Shown piece after piece: positions 25,994 through 35,683 of a DNA stretch of 57,374 bases (positions are counted from its first letter, which is position 1; every line of letters starts with the position of its first letter). A program made the position numbers and the translations under genes. The notes under the pieces are model-generated. The model was not told the DNA's origin and ran no database searches. It worked only from the letters and a program-made list of their open reading frames with translations. Location: NCBI GenBank assembly GCA_002104985.1, contig MCGO01000229.1, forward strand, positions 1-57,374, read 5' to 3'. Source of the DNA: Rhizoclosmatium globosum (taxonomy: Eukaryota > Chytridiomycota > Chytridiomycetes > Chytridiales > Chytriomycetaceae).

Positions 25994-27856
25994 TCACTTT
26001 CCAGTCCAACCACTCCTCAAAGCTCCAATCATTTCCCCCATATAATCTTGATCAATCTCCCACGCCATGACCCCTCCAATCCCTGCTTCTTAGCCCACCC
26101 AGCCTTCGCTTTAATACTTGTCGGGTCATCATACATAATCACAGTCGGAGCCCCACGATAACTTGGATGAAACAACGTGGCTCCTTCCGCATACTTGAAA
26201 TACCGCCTCGTCCATCCGTTGCTCGCTGTACTCGGTCCGCCAGCAAGCGGAGCATTCAACTGCGTGAACCCAGCATTCCCACTTCTCGAATCACCCCGCA
26301 AATTCATGTACATCCAGACTGTGGAATGCGCTTGATTCCCACACGCGTCAGGGTACGTCATCACGTCTAAAACGTCGCCGATAATTGGCGCGCACGCTCC
26401 ACTGGATTGTTTGACGCCTGCACAGGGCTGGTAGAGACCGTTTAGAGGTGGGTTTGGAGAGACTTGCCAGCTACGGCCGTAAAATGACAAGCCAACGACG
26501 ATTTGCTTTTTGGGGATTTTCAAGGCCATGTAGGTTTTGATTGCGGAGGAGATGCTGTATACAGGTCCGTTTGCTTTCGGTTGTGACGGGTCCTTTTTGG
26601 AAGGCGCGTTTAGGTTTGAGTTCCAGTCTGTGTATGGGCTCCAGGATCCTGTTGATTGTTTCGTGAATATTGTGTTGTCGATTTGTCAAACAAAACACAT
26701 ACCATAAAAGTCATACGCCATAACCTGGAAATACGACACATATTTCGCATACAACGGCAGATAATTTGTCCCATTCACAACATACCGCGAAACATCCACA
26801 CTAACAGCAATACTAATCGCTCTCTTTGACCCAAGTTCTCCCCGTAACGCCTGCAGCAACTTCAAATAATTCACAGGATCCTCTCCACTCACAGTATTAC
26901 ACTCCAAACCCTTCCCCCTCGGATACTCCCAATCAATATCAACACCATCAAACCCATTCGAATCAATATACCCCCGAACAGCCTTCACAAACGTATCCCT
27001 TGCCGCCGCATTCCCCGCAATCGTACTGAAATCTTTACTCCCACTCCACCCACCAACACTCACCATCGTCCTCAAATTCGGATACTTCATCCGCACAGCC
27101 CCATTCAATACAGGTATATGGATCCCATCCGCATACGCGTCAAACGACGTAACACTCCCATCTGGAAGCGGCTTCAAAAACGCGTAGTTTATCGCACTGA
27201 ACCCCGACAAATCAAGTTTATCCAAATTGTTCTGTGGACGCGAGTACCCCGCCCAGTTCGCCCAGTACCCTACGACCCCGGGTGTTGTAAAAGGACGGGG
27301 TGTGAGGCTTGTGGCGTCGCATGGGCCGAGGGATGTCCAGTCTGTGCTTTGGGTGGGTGATGATGTGGTGTAGTATTTGGATTGATAGTTTGTTGAGTTT
27401 AGGCTGACGATTGTTCCCCCTGTGTATGTTGTTCCTGGTTGGTAAAGTGGGAAGCAAGGGGCGACGCCTGCGGGGAGGATTTGGGGAGGGATTGGGAGGG
27501 TTGTGCCGTTGCAAGCGCCGGTGAAGTATTGGTTCCATGTAAGGGCCTCTGTTGTGAAGTAGACACATTGGTAGGTTATGTCGTTGACGCATTCGGTTGA
27601 GCCTTCGATTGAGCATGGGGATCCTTGGTATGCTGTGATAATTGAGTGATGGAATAAGGGTTTGTATGGACTCACCTGACTTCAAATTGATTTGGAGCGG
27701 GCTAGTGCAGTTTTTAGGATACCAAGGTGACCAGGCGAGTGAATGTGTAATGTTGTAGAGACAGTGGTATTGGATTCCGTTGTAACATCCTGTTGAAGAG
27801 AGTCCTGACATACTGCAATCAGCAGACGATAGCAAGGCGGCTGGGTCAACAGTCAT
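25994..27856 (-). CDS. GH18 chitinase with N-terminal Cys modules and chitin-binding module
   Basis: Exons 27676-27856, 26703-27632 and 25994-26648 give about 588 residues if one base is added near 26078; as written the frame stops at 26029. The frame that follows 26078 encodes the GH18 C-terminus (GGVMAWEIDQDYMG), so the true stop is probably 25994. The catalytic motif FDGVDIDWEYP (DxxDxDxE) is in exon 2, with SVGGWSGSKDF upstream and VMAYDFYG and LSFYGRSW downstream. The N-terminus has two related Cys modules (CYNGIQYHCLY... and CVNDITYQCVY...). A CBM5/12-like segment (YQPGTTYTGGTIVS) follows. It hydrolyses chitin, probably outside the cell. No signal peptide follows the ATG at 27856. TTTCTCAG just upstream looks like an acceptor, so a signal-peptide exon may be missing. 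It is divergent from the chitin-binding protein at 28314. Confidence 0.85.
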
Positions 27857-27951
27857 TGTATTCTGAGAAATAAGGATTAATCCAGCTCAGGTTTGTAAAT
27901 CGCTCATTTGAATTTTGAGCGATCCCGCCATTTTTACAACTGACAGGGTAT

Positions 27952-28245
27952 TTACGGCTTAGCTAGGCTTTGACAGACAAAATCGACACATTCCCTCAAA
28001 ATGCCCTGGAGCTCGATTTTGTGTGGAATGCTTGCGCCTTCCTTGAGCGGTATTTTGGATGGTCCATTCGGTGGTCCAATAGTGTTCGTCCAAAAGAAAT
28101 CGGAGTTCGAAAAGACACGTAAATCGTATAGCAGTGACTGGGTCTGACGTTTGTTTGCTGATCCAGCGCCCAGTATGTTTCGAACCTTATCCAAAAGTGA
28201 CAATGCTCGCAAATTCACCGAAAAGAAGGCTTCAACTATATTCAT
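27952..28245 (-). CDS. possible small protein, unknown
   Basis: A 97-codon frame from an ATG at 28245 (MNIVEAFFSVNLRALSLLDK...) ends in VCQSLAKP. It reads protein-like but has no domain. It occupies the space between the divergent chitinase and chitin-binding genes, where promoters are expected. It could be a real small gene or a chance frame. Confidence 0.3.
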   Translation of the reverse strand: MNIVEAFFSVNLRALSLLDKVRNILGAGSANKRQTQSLLYDLRVFSNSDFFWTNTIGPPNGPSKIPLKEGASIPHKIELQGILRECVDFVCQSLAKP

Positions 28246-28313
28246 CGATAAAACAAGTGAGTTGAGGCGTTGTTGATAGTGAGAACTTACAGATGTGCAT
28301 AGACACACAGGCG

Positions 28314-31300
28314 ATGCGTGGCTTGATTCTGACATTCGCATTAATTGCAATCTCTGACGCGAGAAAGTGCAGCGATGATGACCTAGCACTCATCAATCAG
28401 CTTTCATGTAAGTTTCACGGCTGTCCGCTTTCTCCACGGGATCAACTAACTTGGTGCCTTCAGCCGACTGTGCTGTCAAAGCACTTCAACAGCTCCCGCA
28501 AGACTTCACACTACGTCTACCAGCTCCTTCAACTAATGCAGCTCTTCTCAACACTACTTGTTTGATTATTGACACATGTATTCCCTCTCAGTACGCAGAT
28601 TGTGGTGAGTTGGACTTAAATCATTCCATAAGCTGTCAAAATCTGACAAATCAATCGATCTTCCGAAATTCACAGAAGCCATTGAGACTCGCACTGCTCC
28701 TGTATTCCGTCTCTTTAAAAACGCGTATTGTCCTTCATCAAACCTTACCAGCTGTTATTCCACTGTTTATAGCAACATAGTCAACTCGACAAATGCACTG
28801 CTCTCCGACGCGTCTTTTGAAATCGATGCGTCTGGAATCTGTTCTTCGTGTGTAAACAACACTATTCAAGTTATCACGCAGGATTACTGGCCTGCTAGCT
28901 ATGGGGGCGACAACATAACTTCCAGTCTTATTACTTCGCTGGCTACTACAAGCAATAACTGCTCACTAACATCTAGCATCATCTATAAAGATGGTGAAAA
29001 GAACTGCTTGAACGCGTGGTACGTGTTCACGGACGCTGTACAAACGTGCTCCTCTGGAACGTTCACCTCTTGGCAATCTTACCTTGATGCACCATTTGTT
29101 GGCAATACACTTGCACATGAGCTTGGTGATTTAAATTCAAGAGTACGCTGGTTGGTCAACTCTACAAGCTGTTCGGATCCGAAGTGCTCGCGGAAGCTCC
29201 AATCAAGATACCAAGCACTCAACGAAACGTGCTCTGGACTGAACAGCACCGAGTCTAAGTGGGTTCAACAGAATGGTCGAGATATCTTGAACGTCGCGTC
29301 ACAATGTGGAACGGATGATTGTTGGAACGGGTTTCTCCAAAATGTAAGTTCCCTCATTTCTTCGATCCAGAAAAGCTGACAATATTTAATTCGCCAGATT
29401 CAATCGATTCAGCTGTCAAAAACACCATTTAAGACGTTCAACTTCACTTTACTCAATGCGACAAGTTTCTGCTCCGCATGTCAACAGAATCAGCTTCAAT
29501 CAGTCCTGAACTCAAAAAATACCCTTCCTATACCCGATCAAAAGCGTGACTTAATTGTTGGCACTGCTTTAGGTCTTTCTGAGATGCTTTGTAAGAGTGT
29601 TTTCCGAGTTTCATCTACCAAACAAGTTTCCTGCGCAAAGCAACGAACAAAGTTGGAACTCAGTATCCAAGATTGTGCAAAAGACACTGGAATGGATGTG
29701 GAGGTCGCGATTCAGGGTGGTGATGTTACGAGTAGCTGTTCGGCATGGAAACAGTGTTTGGATAGAAAACGTGTGGATGAACTCTCAAATGGAATTCGGA
29801 GAGACTGCATGGAACAAAGCGAAATTTTGCGGGACGGGGAGTTTGATGGTGTCTCCTTAGTGAATGTTGTCAAAGTTGTGGATAACGTCTGTCTCAGGGT
29901 CGACCAAAATTGTGAGTTATAATTTATTGTGGCTAAAGCTTATTATGATCTTATTAGACTGTTATGCGCCTTTCCTTCAAGACACATTGAAAGTGTTTTC
30001 CTTCCTCTCTCAGAACCAAAACACACCAACTTCATTCGCTGATACTTGGTGCACGAAACCACGCGTAAATTGCTATTCTAAACAAACCGATGGCATTGAT
30101 GCTCTGTTTGGAGCGATGAAAGTGGGTCTGGTGTCAAACGCCGTGTACCCAGATTACCTTTTAGGTTGGTATCATGGGTGGGCACGAGCTATTTGCACTT
30201 CGACTCCATGGGTGCCCCCACCTCCACCGCCAACCCCAAAGCCTCCTGTTGTTTCGCCGCAACCACCACAACCGCCACAACCGCCACAGCCACCATCACC
30301 TCCACAACCTCCAGTACCTGGACAGAAAACAACCACTACCACGACTACCACGACTACCACGACTACTACCACTACTACCACTACAACAACAACGACAACA
30401 ATCACAACCACTGCGCCAATCAATACGCTTCCAAACGATATTGTCTGTTTCAAACCATGGGATCCATCTACAGTCTACGCAAAACCAGGAAACTTAGTCA
30501 GTTTCAGAGGATATAACTATGAAAACAGCTGGTGGACGCAGGGTGATGAACCTGGGAAAAACGAAGTTTGGAAGATACGAGAGCGTTGTGGAAAGCGGAC
30601 AACAAGTCAAGTCTCAACTACATCCGTGTTCTCAGTTTTTTCGACTGCCAGCAGTAGTGCTTCTACGGCCATTTTAAGCGTTAACACAAGCATCAGAAAT
30701 TCTGCATCAAATGCAGCAACAAGTGTACTTTCGACTTCGGCACCGCTCGTGTCCTCTAGCGCTACGAATCTCATCAGCGTCACTTCTATAGTAGCAGCAA
30801 GTACAACTGTAGCTCTTCTTCCAACCACAACAGGAGGAAACGTCGTCTCATTCTCACAAACAGCCAATATCGCAAGTTCGAATAGTGCACAACCTTCTCC
30901 TTTGGCAATCTCTTCAACCTATCTGAATTTGGCCACTACTTCAGCATCTGCGACAGTATTCTCTACCGTAGTTCCCTCTGGAATCATTGCTTCCACCACA
31001 GGTTTTCCTCCGACAACTACAACTAATATCCCTCAGCCAACATCAAATATTGTAATCGAAACTTCGAGTACTGCTGCCGTTCTATCCGTATTAGTCGCTT
31101 CCTCCACATCTGTTGTCCAAGGGTCGTGTCGACTGCCGGCCCAGAAACAACTTTGACAGCTTCATCGGTTGAGACAATTATCTCAAACGGTGTGCCCTCC
31201 AGCACATCTGATTCGTTTATTCCGTCAGTTGCTGCAACTTCTGCTACGTTTAAACATGGCGCTGGAATATTGGCGGCTGGAACAGAAAGCGTTGATTTCA

Positions 31301-32580
31301 TCCCGACGTCATCCGCTGCTACAGAGACGGAAACTCAGTTTTCTGGAATTGAAACTTTCGTAACACTTACAACTTCAGAACAACCCATCCCCATCACATC
31401 TACAATCGCTAGCACCGATGAAACCGCCCAAACTACGTCATCGTCTTTGAAGACAGACGCTGAATTTACAACGTCAATCCCAGTCTCAATCACGGCAACG
31501 GAACAGATCATACCTACCACCACAGCATTTATTCAAACGGATCAAACTATATTTGGGTCGGCATCCGAAGTAATTCCCACCACATCGGCTGGAAGCCTTT
31601 GGTCCACATCCGAATTTCCCAGCCAAATAGTCGAATCGGCATCAGCAAATACCGACGAAACTCTATCGGTACAACAGCATGCGACAGTAGCCCTTCGAAC
31701 TGAAGCTGCAGTAAACACAGATGTGGAGCTCATCCCGGTTTCAAGTGCTACAACAGACGATGTATCACTTACAACAAGTTCTCCAGCTGTCACCGAGCAA
31801 GCAACTGTACCTGTAGTAATTACCGACGTTGGGCCCTCACCCACTCTTGAAACTTCGGAACAGGCATCGCCAAGTCCTTTCGTCACAACAGAAGTACATT
31901 CAGAAGAAACCAATCCGGCGAATTCACCATCTCCAACCACTGAAGAGATTAATAACATTACTCAAGTGAATCCATCGCCAACCACTGAGGACAACAACCA
32001 AGTGGCACAACAAACAGAGCTGTCATCGCCACAACCGAGTCCACCACCTAGTACTGAAATCGCCAGCGAAAGCCCTGTACAACAAATTGACCAGCAAACA
32101 CAAGGACCCGTTCCTTCACCAACGGACGACTCAAACAACTCAAATGGGAGTCCCACACAGCAGGAACCAGAACCAAGCCCGCCCGCACAGACTGAAAATC
32201 CGTCTCCCTCTGATGACTCTAACAACAACTCAAATGTAATTCCTACACAACAAGAGCCAGAACCAAGCCCGCCCCCACAAACTGAAAATCCATCTCCCTC
32301 CGACGACTCCAACAACAATCCGAACGTGAATCCCACCCAACAAGAACCAGAACCAAGTCCCTCTCCGCAGCCTGAAAATGGAGGTTCTGAGCTACAACCA
32401 ACGCAACCAGTTGAACAACAACCAAGTCCACCACCTGTTACTGAAGACTCAAACAATAACGCGGAACCCGCTTCCAGTCCTTCACCATCACCAGAGGAAT
32501 CTAATCCAGAGTCTCCATCTCCATCTCCTCCTCAACATGAGGTTCCGACCGGGGATGTTGTTGGAACCAGTAGTCCCTAA
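28314..32580 (+). CDS. large secreted Cys-rich, chitin-binding, mucin-like protein
   Basis: Exons 28314-28407, 28464-28604, 28676-29343, 29398-29911 and 29958 onward join in frame. As written the frame stops at 31156. The adjacent frame takes over near 31120 with the same Ser/Thr-rich composition and runs to 32580. One missing G in a GGG run would join them, for about 1345 residues. MRGLILTFALIAISDA is a signal peptide. Residues about 18-590 are a Cys-rich region with repeated C-S-(S/A)-C modules and many N-glycosylation sites. A Pro-rich linker (PPPPPPTPKPP) and a Thr run (30335-30415) lead to a CBM5/12 module (FKPWDPSTVYAKPGNLVSF...WWTQGDEPG). A long Ser/Thr then Pro/Asn/Gln tail follows. 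It probably sits in the wall or extracellular matrix and binds chitin. No GPI signal is obvious. Confidence 0.75.
30330..30415 (+). repeat. ACC/ACG/ACT microsatellite encoding a Thr run
   Basis: A CTACCACGA-type repeat encodes about 26 consecutive Thr codons between the Pro-rich linker and the chitin-binding module. Codon use varies (ACC, ACG, ACT, ACA), so it is not a pure trinucleotide run. Confidence 0.8.
32135..32375 (+). repeat. tandem repeat in the tail of the secreted protein
   Basis: Units of about 34-36 codons repeat nearly three times. The shared order is TQQEPEPSPP, then QTENPSPSDDSNNN, then N/V/P residues. DNA copies start near 32153, 32246 and 32336. Confidence 0.75.
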
Positions 32581-32702
32581 CCTCCATTCCCCAATTTCTT
32601 TCTTTAATTACGTCTTTTTCTATTTTGAGATTTTGCTAGATAATACAATTAACTTTTCTAAAATTTATGACACTCCTCCACTTGCACAAAAAAAGACTCA
32701 CA

Positions 32703-33446
32703 ATGAAACGAAGTTACACGCCAAGCTCGTCGCCAGAGCCAAACACGAGACAGCGTACAGAATCTGTCAATTTATACGTTCCAAGAGTATTCACATTCCT
32801 CGCGTGTCCCTTTGAACAAAAAGACGAAGCGAAAGCTTTGGGTGCTCGGTGGGATCCTGAGTCACGACGATGGTATGTTCCACCAGGCCTAGACATCAAC
32901 TTGTTTCAAAGATGGCTTCCAAAACCCGAATCGTATCATTCAAGTCCCAACATTAATGAATGGGGATATGAAGGGTTTGACGAATGGAAGGATCGCTACA
33001 TTTCAGATAACCTAAGTAAAGGACGTGCAGGCTATTGCAGGCATTGGTTGGATGGAGATCCATGCTATGGTTGTGATTATAAGCATGACTATCCGCCGCA
33101 TTGGAGTGAGGCGCAAAAGAAAAATCATAGGGAGCAACTCGAATTCAATGAACAATTTGCGTACGATGACGAATATTATGATGAAGAGACTCGATGCGAT
33201 GTTTGCGATAATTTTGAAGATGACTGCAAATGTGAGGAGTGTGAGGTTTGTGGTGAAAAGTTTGAGGAAGGCGATCTGATCGATGGTATGTGCGATGTTT
33301 GTGCCGAAGTGGACGAACTTGATGTACCAGCTATAACAAAAGAAGCTGCGGAACAAAGAAACGGAAATGATGGTGAGGTTGAACGTGCAGAACAAGAACA
33401 AGAACAGGAACAGGAACAGGAACAGGAAGGAGGACTGGAAGAATAA
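32703..33446 (+). CDS. DUF5710-domain protein with Cys-rich zinc-binding tail
   Basis: Single exon, 247 residues from the ATG at 32703; an upstream in-frame ATG at 32667 has poorer context. Residues about 22-72 match DUF5710: VFTFLACPFEQKDEAKALG then ARWDPESRRWYVPPG and FQRWLP. This domain is common in plasmid and phage primase- and helicase-type proteins and scattered in eukaryotes. A CCCH-like knuckle follows, CRHWLDGDPCYGCDYKHD (C-x8-C-x2-C-x3-H, with a shorter middle spacing than usual). A Cys-rich acidic segment (CDVCDNFEDDCKCEECEVCG...CDVC) may form a treble-clef or RING-like metal site. The end is a Glu-Gln repeat. Function is unknown; nucleic-acid binding is plausible. A truncated duplicate lies at 34495-35071. 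Confidence 0.7.
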   Translation: MKRSYTPSSSPEPNTRQRTESVNLYVPRVFTFLACPFEQKDEAKALGARWDPESRRWYVPPGLDINLFQRWLPKPESYHSSPNINEWGYEGFDEWKDRYISDNLSKGRAGYCRHWLDGDPCYGCDYKHDYPPHWSEAQKKNHREQLEFNEQFAYDDEYYDEETRCDVCDNFEDDCKCEECEVCGEKFEEGDLIDGMCDVCAEVDELDVPAITKEAAEQRNGNDGEVERAEQEQEQEQEQEQEGGLEE

Positions 33447-33813
33447 GGAGACGAATACACTTCTTAATGGCAGGCTAATAAAGCTGAATTCTTTTAAATT
33501 GGTTGTTGGTTGAGGATGTTCTCTTTCGTTATATGAATGAATACAGACTAGGCGATTTTCGTACGAATAGCAGACTTGACATTAAAACTTTGGAGCAGTT
33601 AACACTGTTTATGGAGGGATGGAGGATATGTTGGATTGATCTAACGATTGATTTGGTGTATCCTCATGACAGGTGGCATTGGCAGGCTGCAGTGTTGCTT
33701 CTGCCTTGCCTATAAGTCACCGCAAGCTGGACAGGGAATATTGTGAAATAACGCGAACACCACAGCTCATCCCTGATAGTTACTTTTGTTTATTTTCTCT
33801 ATCTCAAAAACAG

Positions 33814-34200
33814 ATGAACGGACTGAGTCGCCTCTCTTTTCCAATCTTTCGAATTGGATCTCGGCACCGGTTTTACGCAACTGCGAAGCCACGACGGAGT
33901 GAGTTCTCTTGTTAGTTCGAATGTGGTTGTGGCCTGACAGTCTCTTTGCCAGAAACACCGACTGATGCCGAAGTTGCGCCAGTTGGGCCAATGGAAATCA
34001 GTCAGTTCGGTCTCTTTAGCTGCGTGTGCATTGGAATGGTCTTTGGTGTGAAGGGCGCCGATGTTCTGTTTCAGCCCGATTTGGTTGGTGTTTGCATCCT
34101 GCTAATTGCAATGCTCTAACTACTGTATCAGACTCTTCCACTTGAAGCTGCTGCAAAGGCCTTGGAGGAACAAGCTGCAGCGGAAGCCCAATCCAAGTGA
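33814..34200 (+). CDS. small mitochondrial-type membrane protein, 94 aa
   Basis: Three small exons (33814-33898, 33953-34083, 34132-34200) join in phase with GTGAGT and GTTGGT donors. The N-terminus MNGLSRLSFPIFRIGSRHRF then YATAKPRR is basic with no acidic residue, like a mitochondrial presequence. A hydrophobic helix (FGLFSCVCIGMVFGV) and an Ala/Glu-rich C-terminal helix follow. This layout is typical of small inner-membrane or respiratory-chain subunits, but I cannot name the family. It lies between the DUF5710 gene and its truncated copy. Confidence 0.6.
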
Positions 34201-34289
34201 TCATTGAACAAGTAATCATTCAAACCACCATCTTCAATAAAGTACGATTTACTGCCAACGTGAAGTCGTCCACGAAATATTAGGAAGAA

Positions 34290-34492
34290 TAATGATAAAC
34301 GAGGGTTCAAATTGGTAGATGTATCGGCACCAGGGGTGTTGTAAGTCTTGCAGTCACTGTCCTTCAATGCCCCACCAGTTCGCAAAAGCTCAGGCATATT
34401 AGGGTTGCTGATAAATGGACGACCAAAGACAGCTCCTTGAAACGCAGTAACTCCTGGGAATTGATCAGTCAATTGTTGCTCGGCAATCTCGA
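34290..34492 (-). pseudogene. C-terminal fragment of an old-yellow-enzyme-type oxidoreductase
   Basis: Minus-strand frame with AVFGRPFISNPNMPELLRTG then ALKDSDCKTYNTPGAD. This matches the conserved C-terminus of the OYE/NADH:flavin oxidoreductase family (FGRxFIxNPxLPxRLxxxxxLNxYDRxTFYTxGA). Only this tail is present; the catalytic barrel is missing. Upstream it abuts the left edge of the duplicated DUF5710 segment at about 34495. It is a gene remnant, not a working enzyme. Confidence 0.65.
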
Positions 34493-34494
34493 AT

Positions 34495-35071
34495 CTCTGG
34501 GTGCTTGGTGGGATCCTGAGTCACGACGGTGGTATGTTCCACCAGGCCTAGACATCAACTTGTTTCAAAGATGGCTTCCAAACCCGAATCGGATTCATTC
34601 CAGTCCCAACATAAACGAATGGGGATATGAAGGGTTTGATGAAAAATCATAGGGAACAACTCAAATTCAATGATATGCTTGAATATGAACAATTTGTATA
34701 CGATGACGAATATTATGATGAAGAGACTCGATGCAATGTTTGCGATAATTATGAAGATGACTGCAAATGTGAGGAGTGTGAGGTTTGTGGTGAAAAGTTT
34801 GAGGAAGGGGATCTGATCGATGGTATGTGCGATGTTTGTGCCGAAGCGGGCGAACTTGATGTACTAGCTACAACAGAAGAAGCTGCGGAACAAAGAAACT
34901 GAAATGAAGGTGAGGTTGAACGTGCAGAACAAGAACAAGGACAAGAACAGGAACAGGAACAAGAACAGGAAGGAGGACAGGAAGAATAAGGAGACGAATA
35001 CACTTCTTACTAGCAGGCTAATAAAGCTTGAATTCTTTTAAATTAGTTATTGGTTGAGGATGTTCTCTTTC
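34495..35071 (+). pseudogene. truncated duplicate of the DUF5710 gene
   Basis: Copy of about 32835-33529. It starts in mid-domain (WWDPESRRWYVPPGLDINLF), so the start codon and first beta strand are missing. After the GFDE residues it jumps straight to KNHREQL. About 135 bases are lost, corresponding to 32984-33118, which removes exactly the CCCH-like knuckle. A small insertion adds DMLEY. A stop follows AAEQRN at 34902, before the Glu-Gln tail. The copied block runs past the stop into the 3' flank (TTGGTTGAGGATGTTCTCTT in both). Confidence 0.75.
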
Positions 35072-35683
35072 CTTCTTCGATTGCCACATCACAAAAATTG
35101 CCCAAAGGTGTGTTCTGGCCCTTTGACACTGCATCAACCACACCCTCAATCAAGCAAGCACTGGATTAACGGGTCTACTGCATCCAGCTGCGATTGAGCC
35201 GAGAGCGGATGATCGCCCTGGCCGTCCTCCTCGCCTTCTCAAATCACAAATCAACAAACCAATAATCCTAACTATGCTGCCCAACAGACCCGCGAGTCCC
35301 GACCCGTTTCATTCTTTGATTTGATTTAAAGCCCGTTCTTTCGCCGCTTTAAACCAAACCAAAACCAAAACCATCCCGGCCTCCCCTCGTCGTCTTGCTC
35401 TGTTTTGCCGCTTTGTCTTGTCTTGGACAAAGAACCAGCTGGAACAGACTTATCAACCAGGGTGTACTGAACTAGTCCTCTATCGGTGCGTTAGACTAAT
35501 TGATTGATTGGTTGATTGCCTTGCTTCGACGGAGGGCAGCCCACTCCTTCCCCCCACTCTCACTCTCTCTCTCTCTCTCACAAAGTTGGTTCAAGGCCCT
35601 AACAACCAACTGCCACCCACCCAGGAACCATCAAATAAATCAAGAGAATTCTCTCTCAGCGATCAATAACAAACGCATCAGAA
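35072..35683. promoter_or_regulatory. upstream region of vigilin gene, CT-rich
   Basis: No gene is seen. The segment just before the vigilin start has a CT run (about 35560-35580, CTCTCTCTCTCTCTC) and pyrimidine-rich blocks, often found near fungal promoters of highly expressed genes. No experimentally supported element can be named. Confidence 0.35.

Noticed and set aside
30172..30453. Minus-strand frame rich in Val and Gly
   Set aside because: It is the reverse of the Pro linker and Thr run in the secreted protein.
31962..32456. Minus-strand Gly/Cys/Ser-rich frame resembling a structural protein
   Set aside because: It is the antisense of the Pro/Asn/Gln repeats; the plus frame continues the mucin-like protein.
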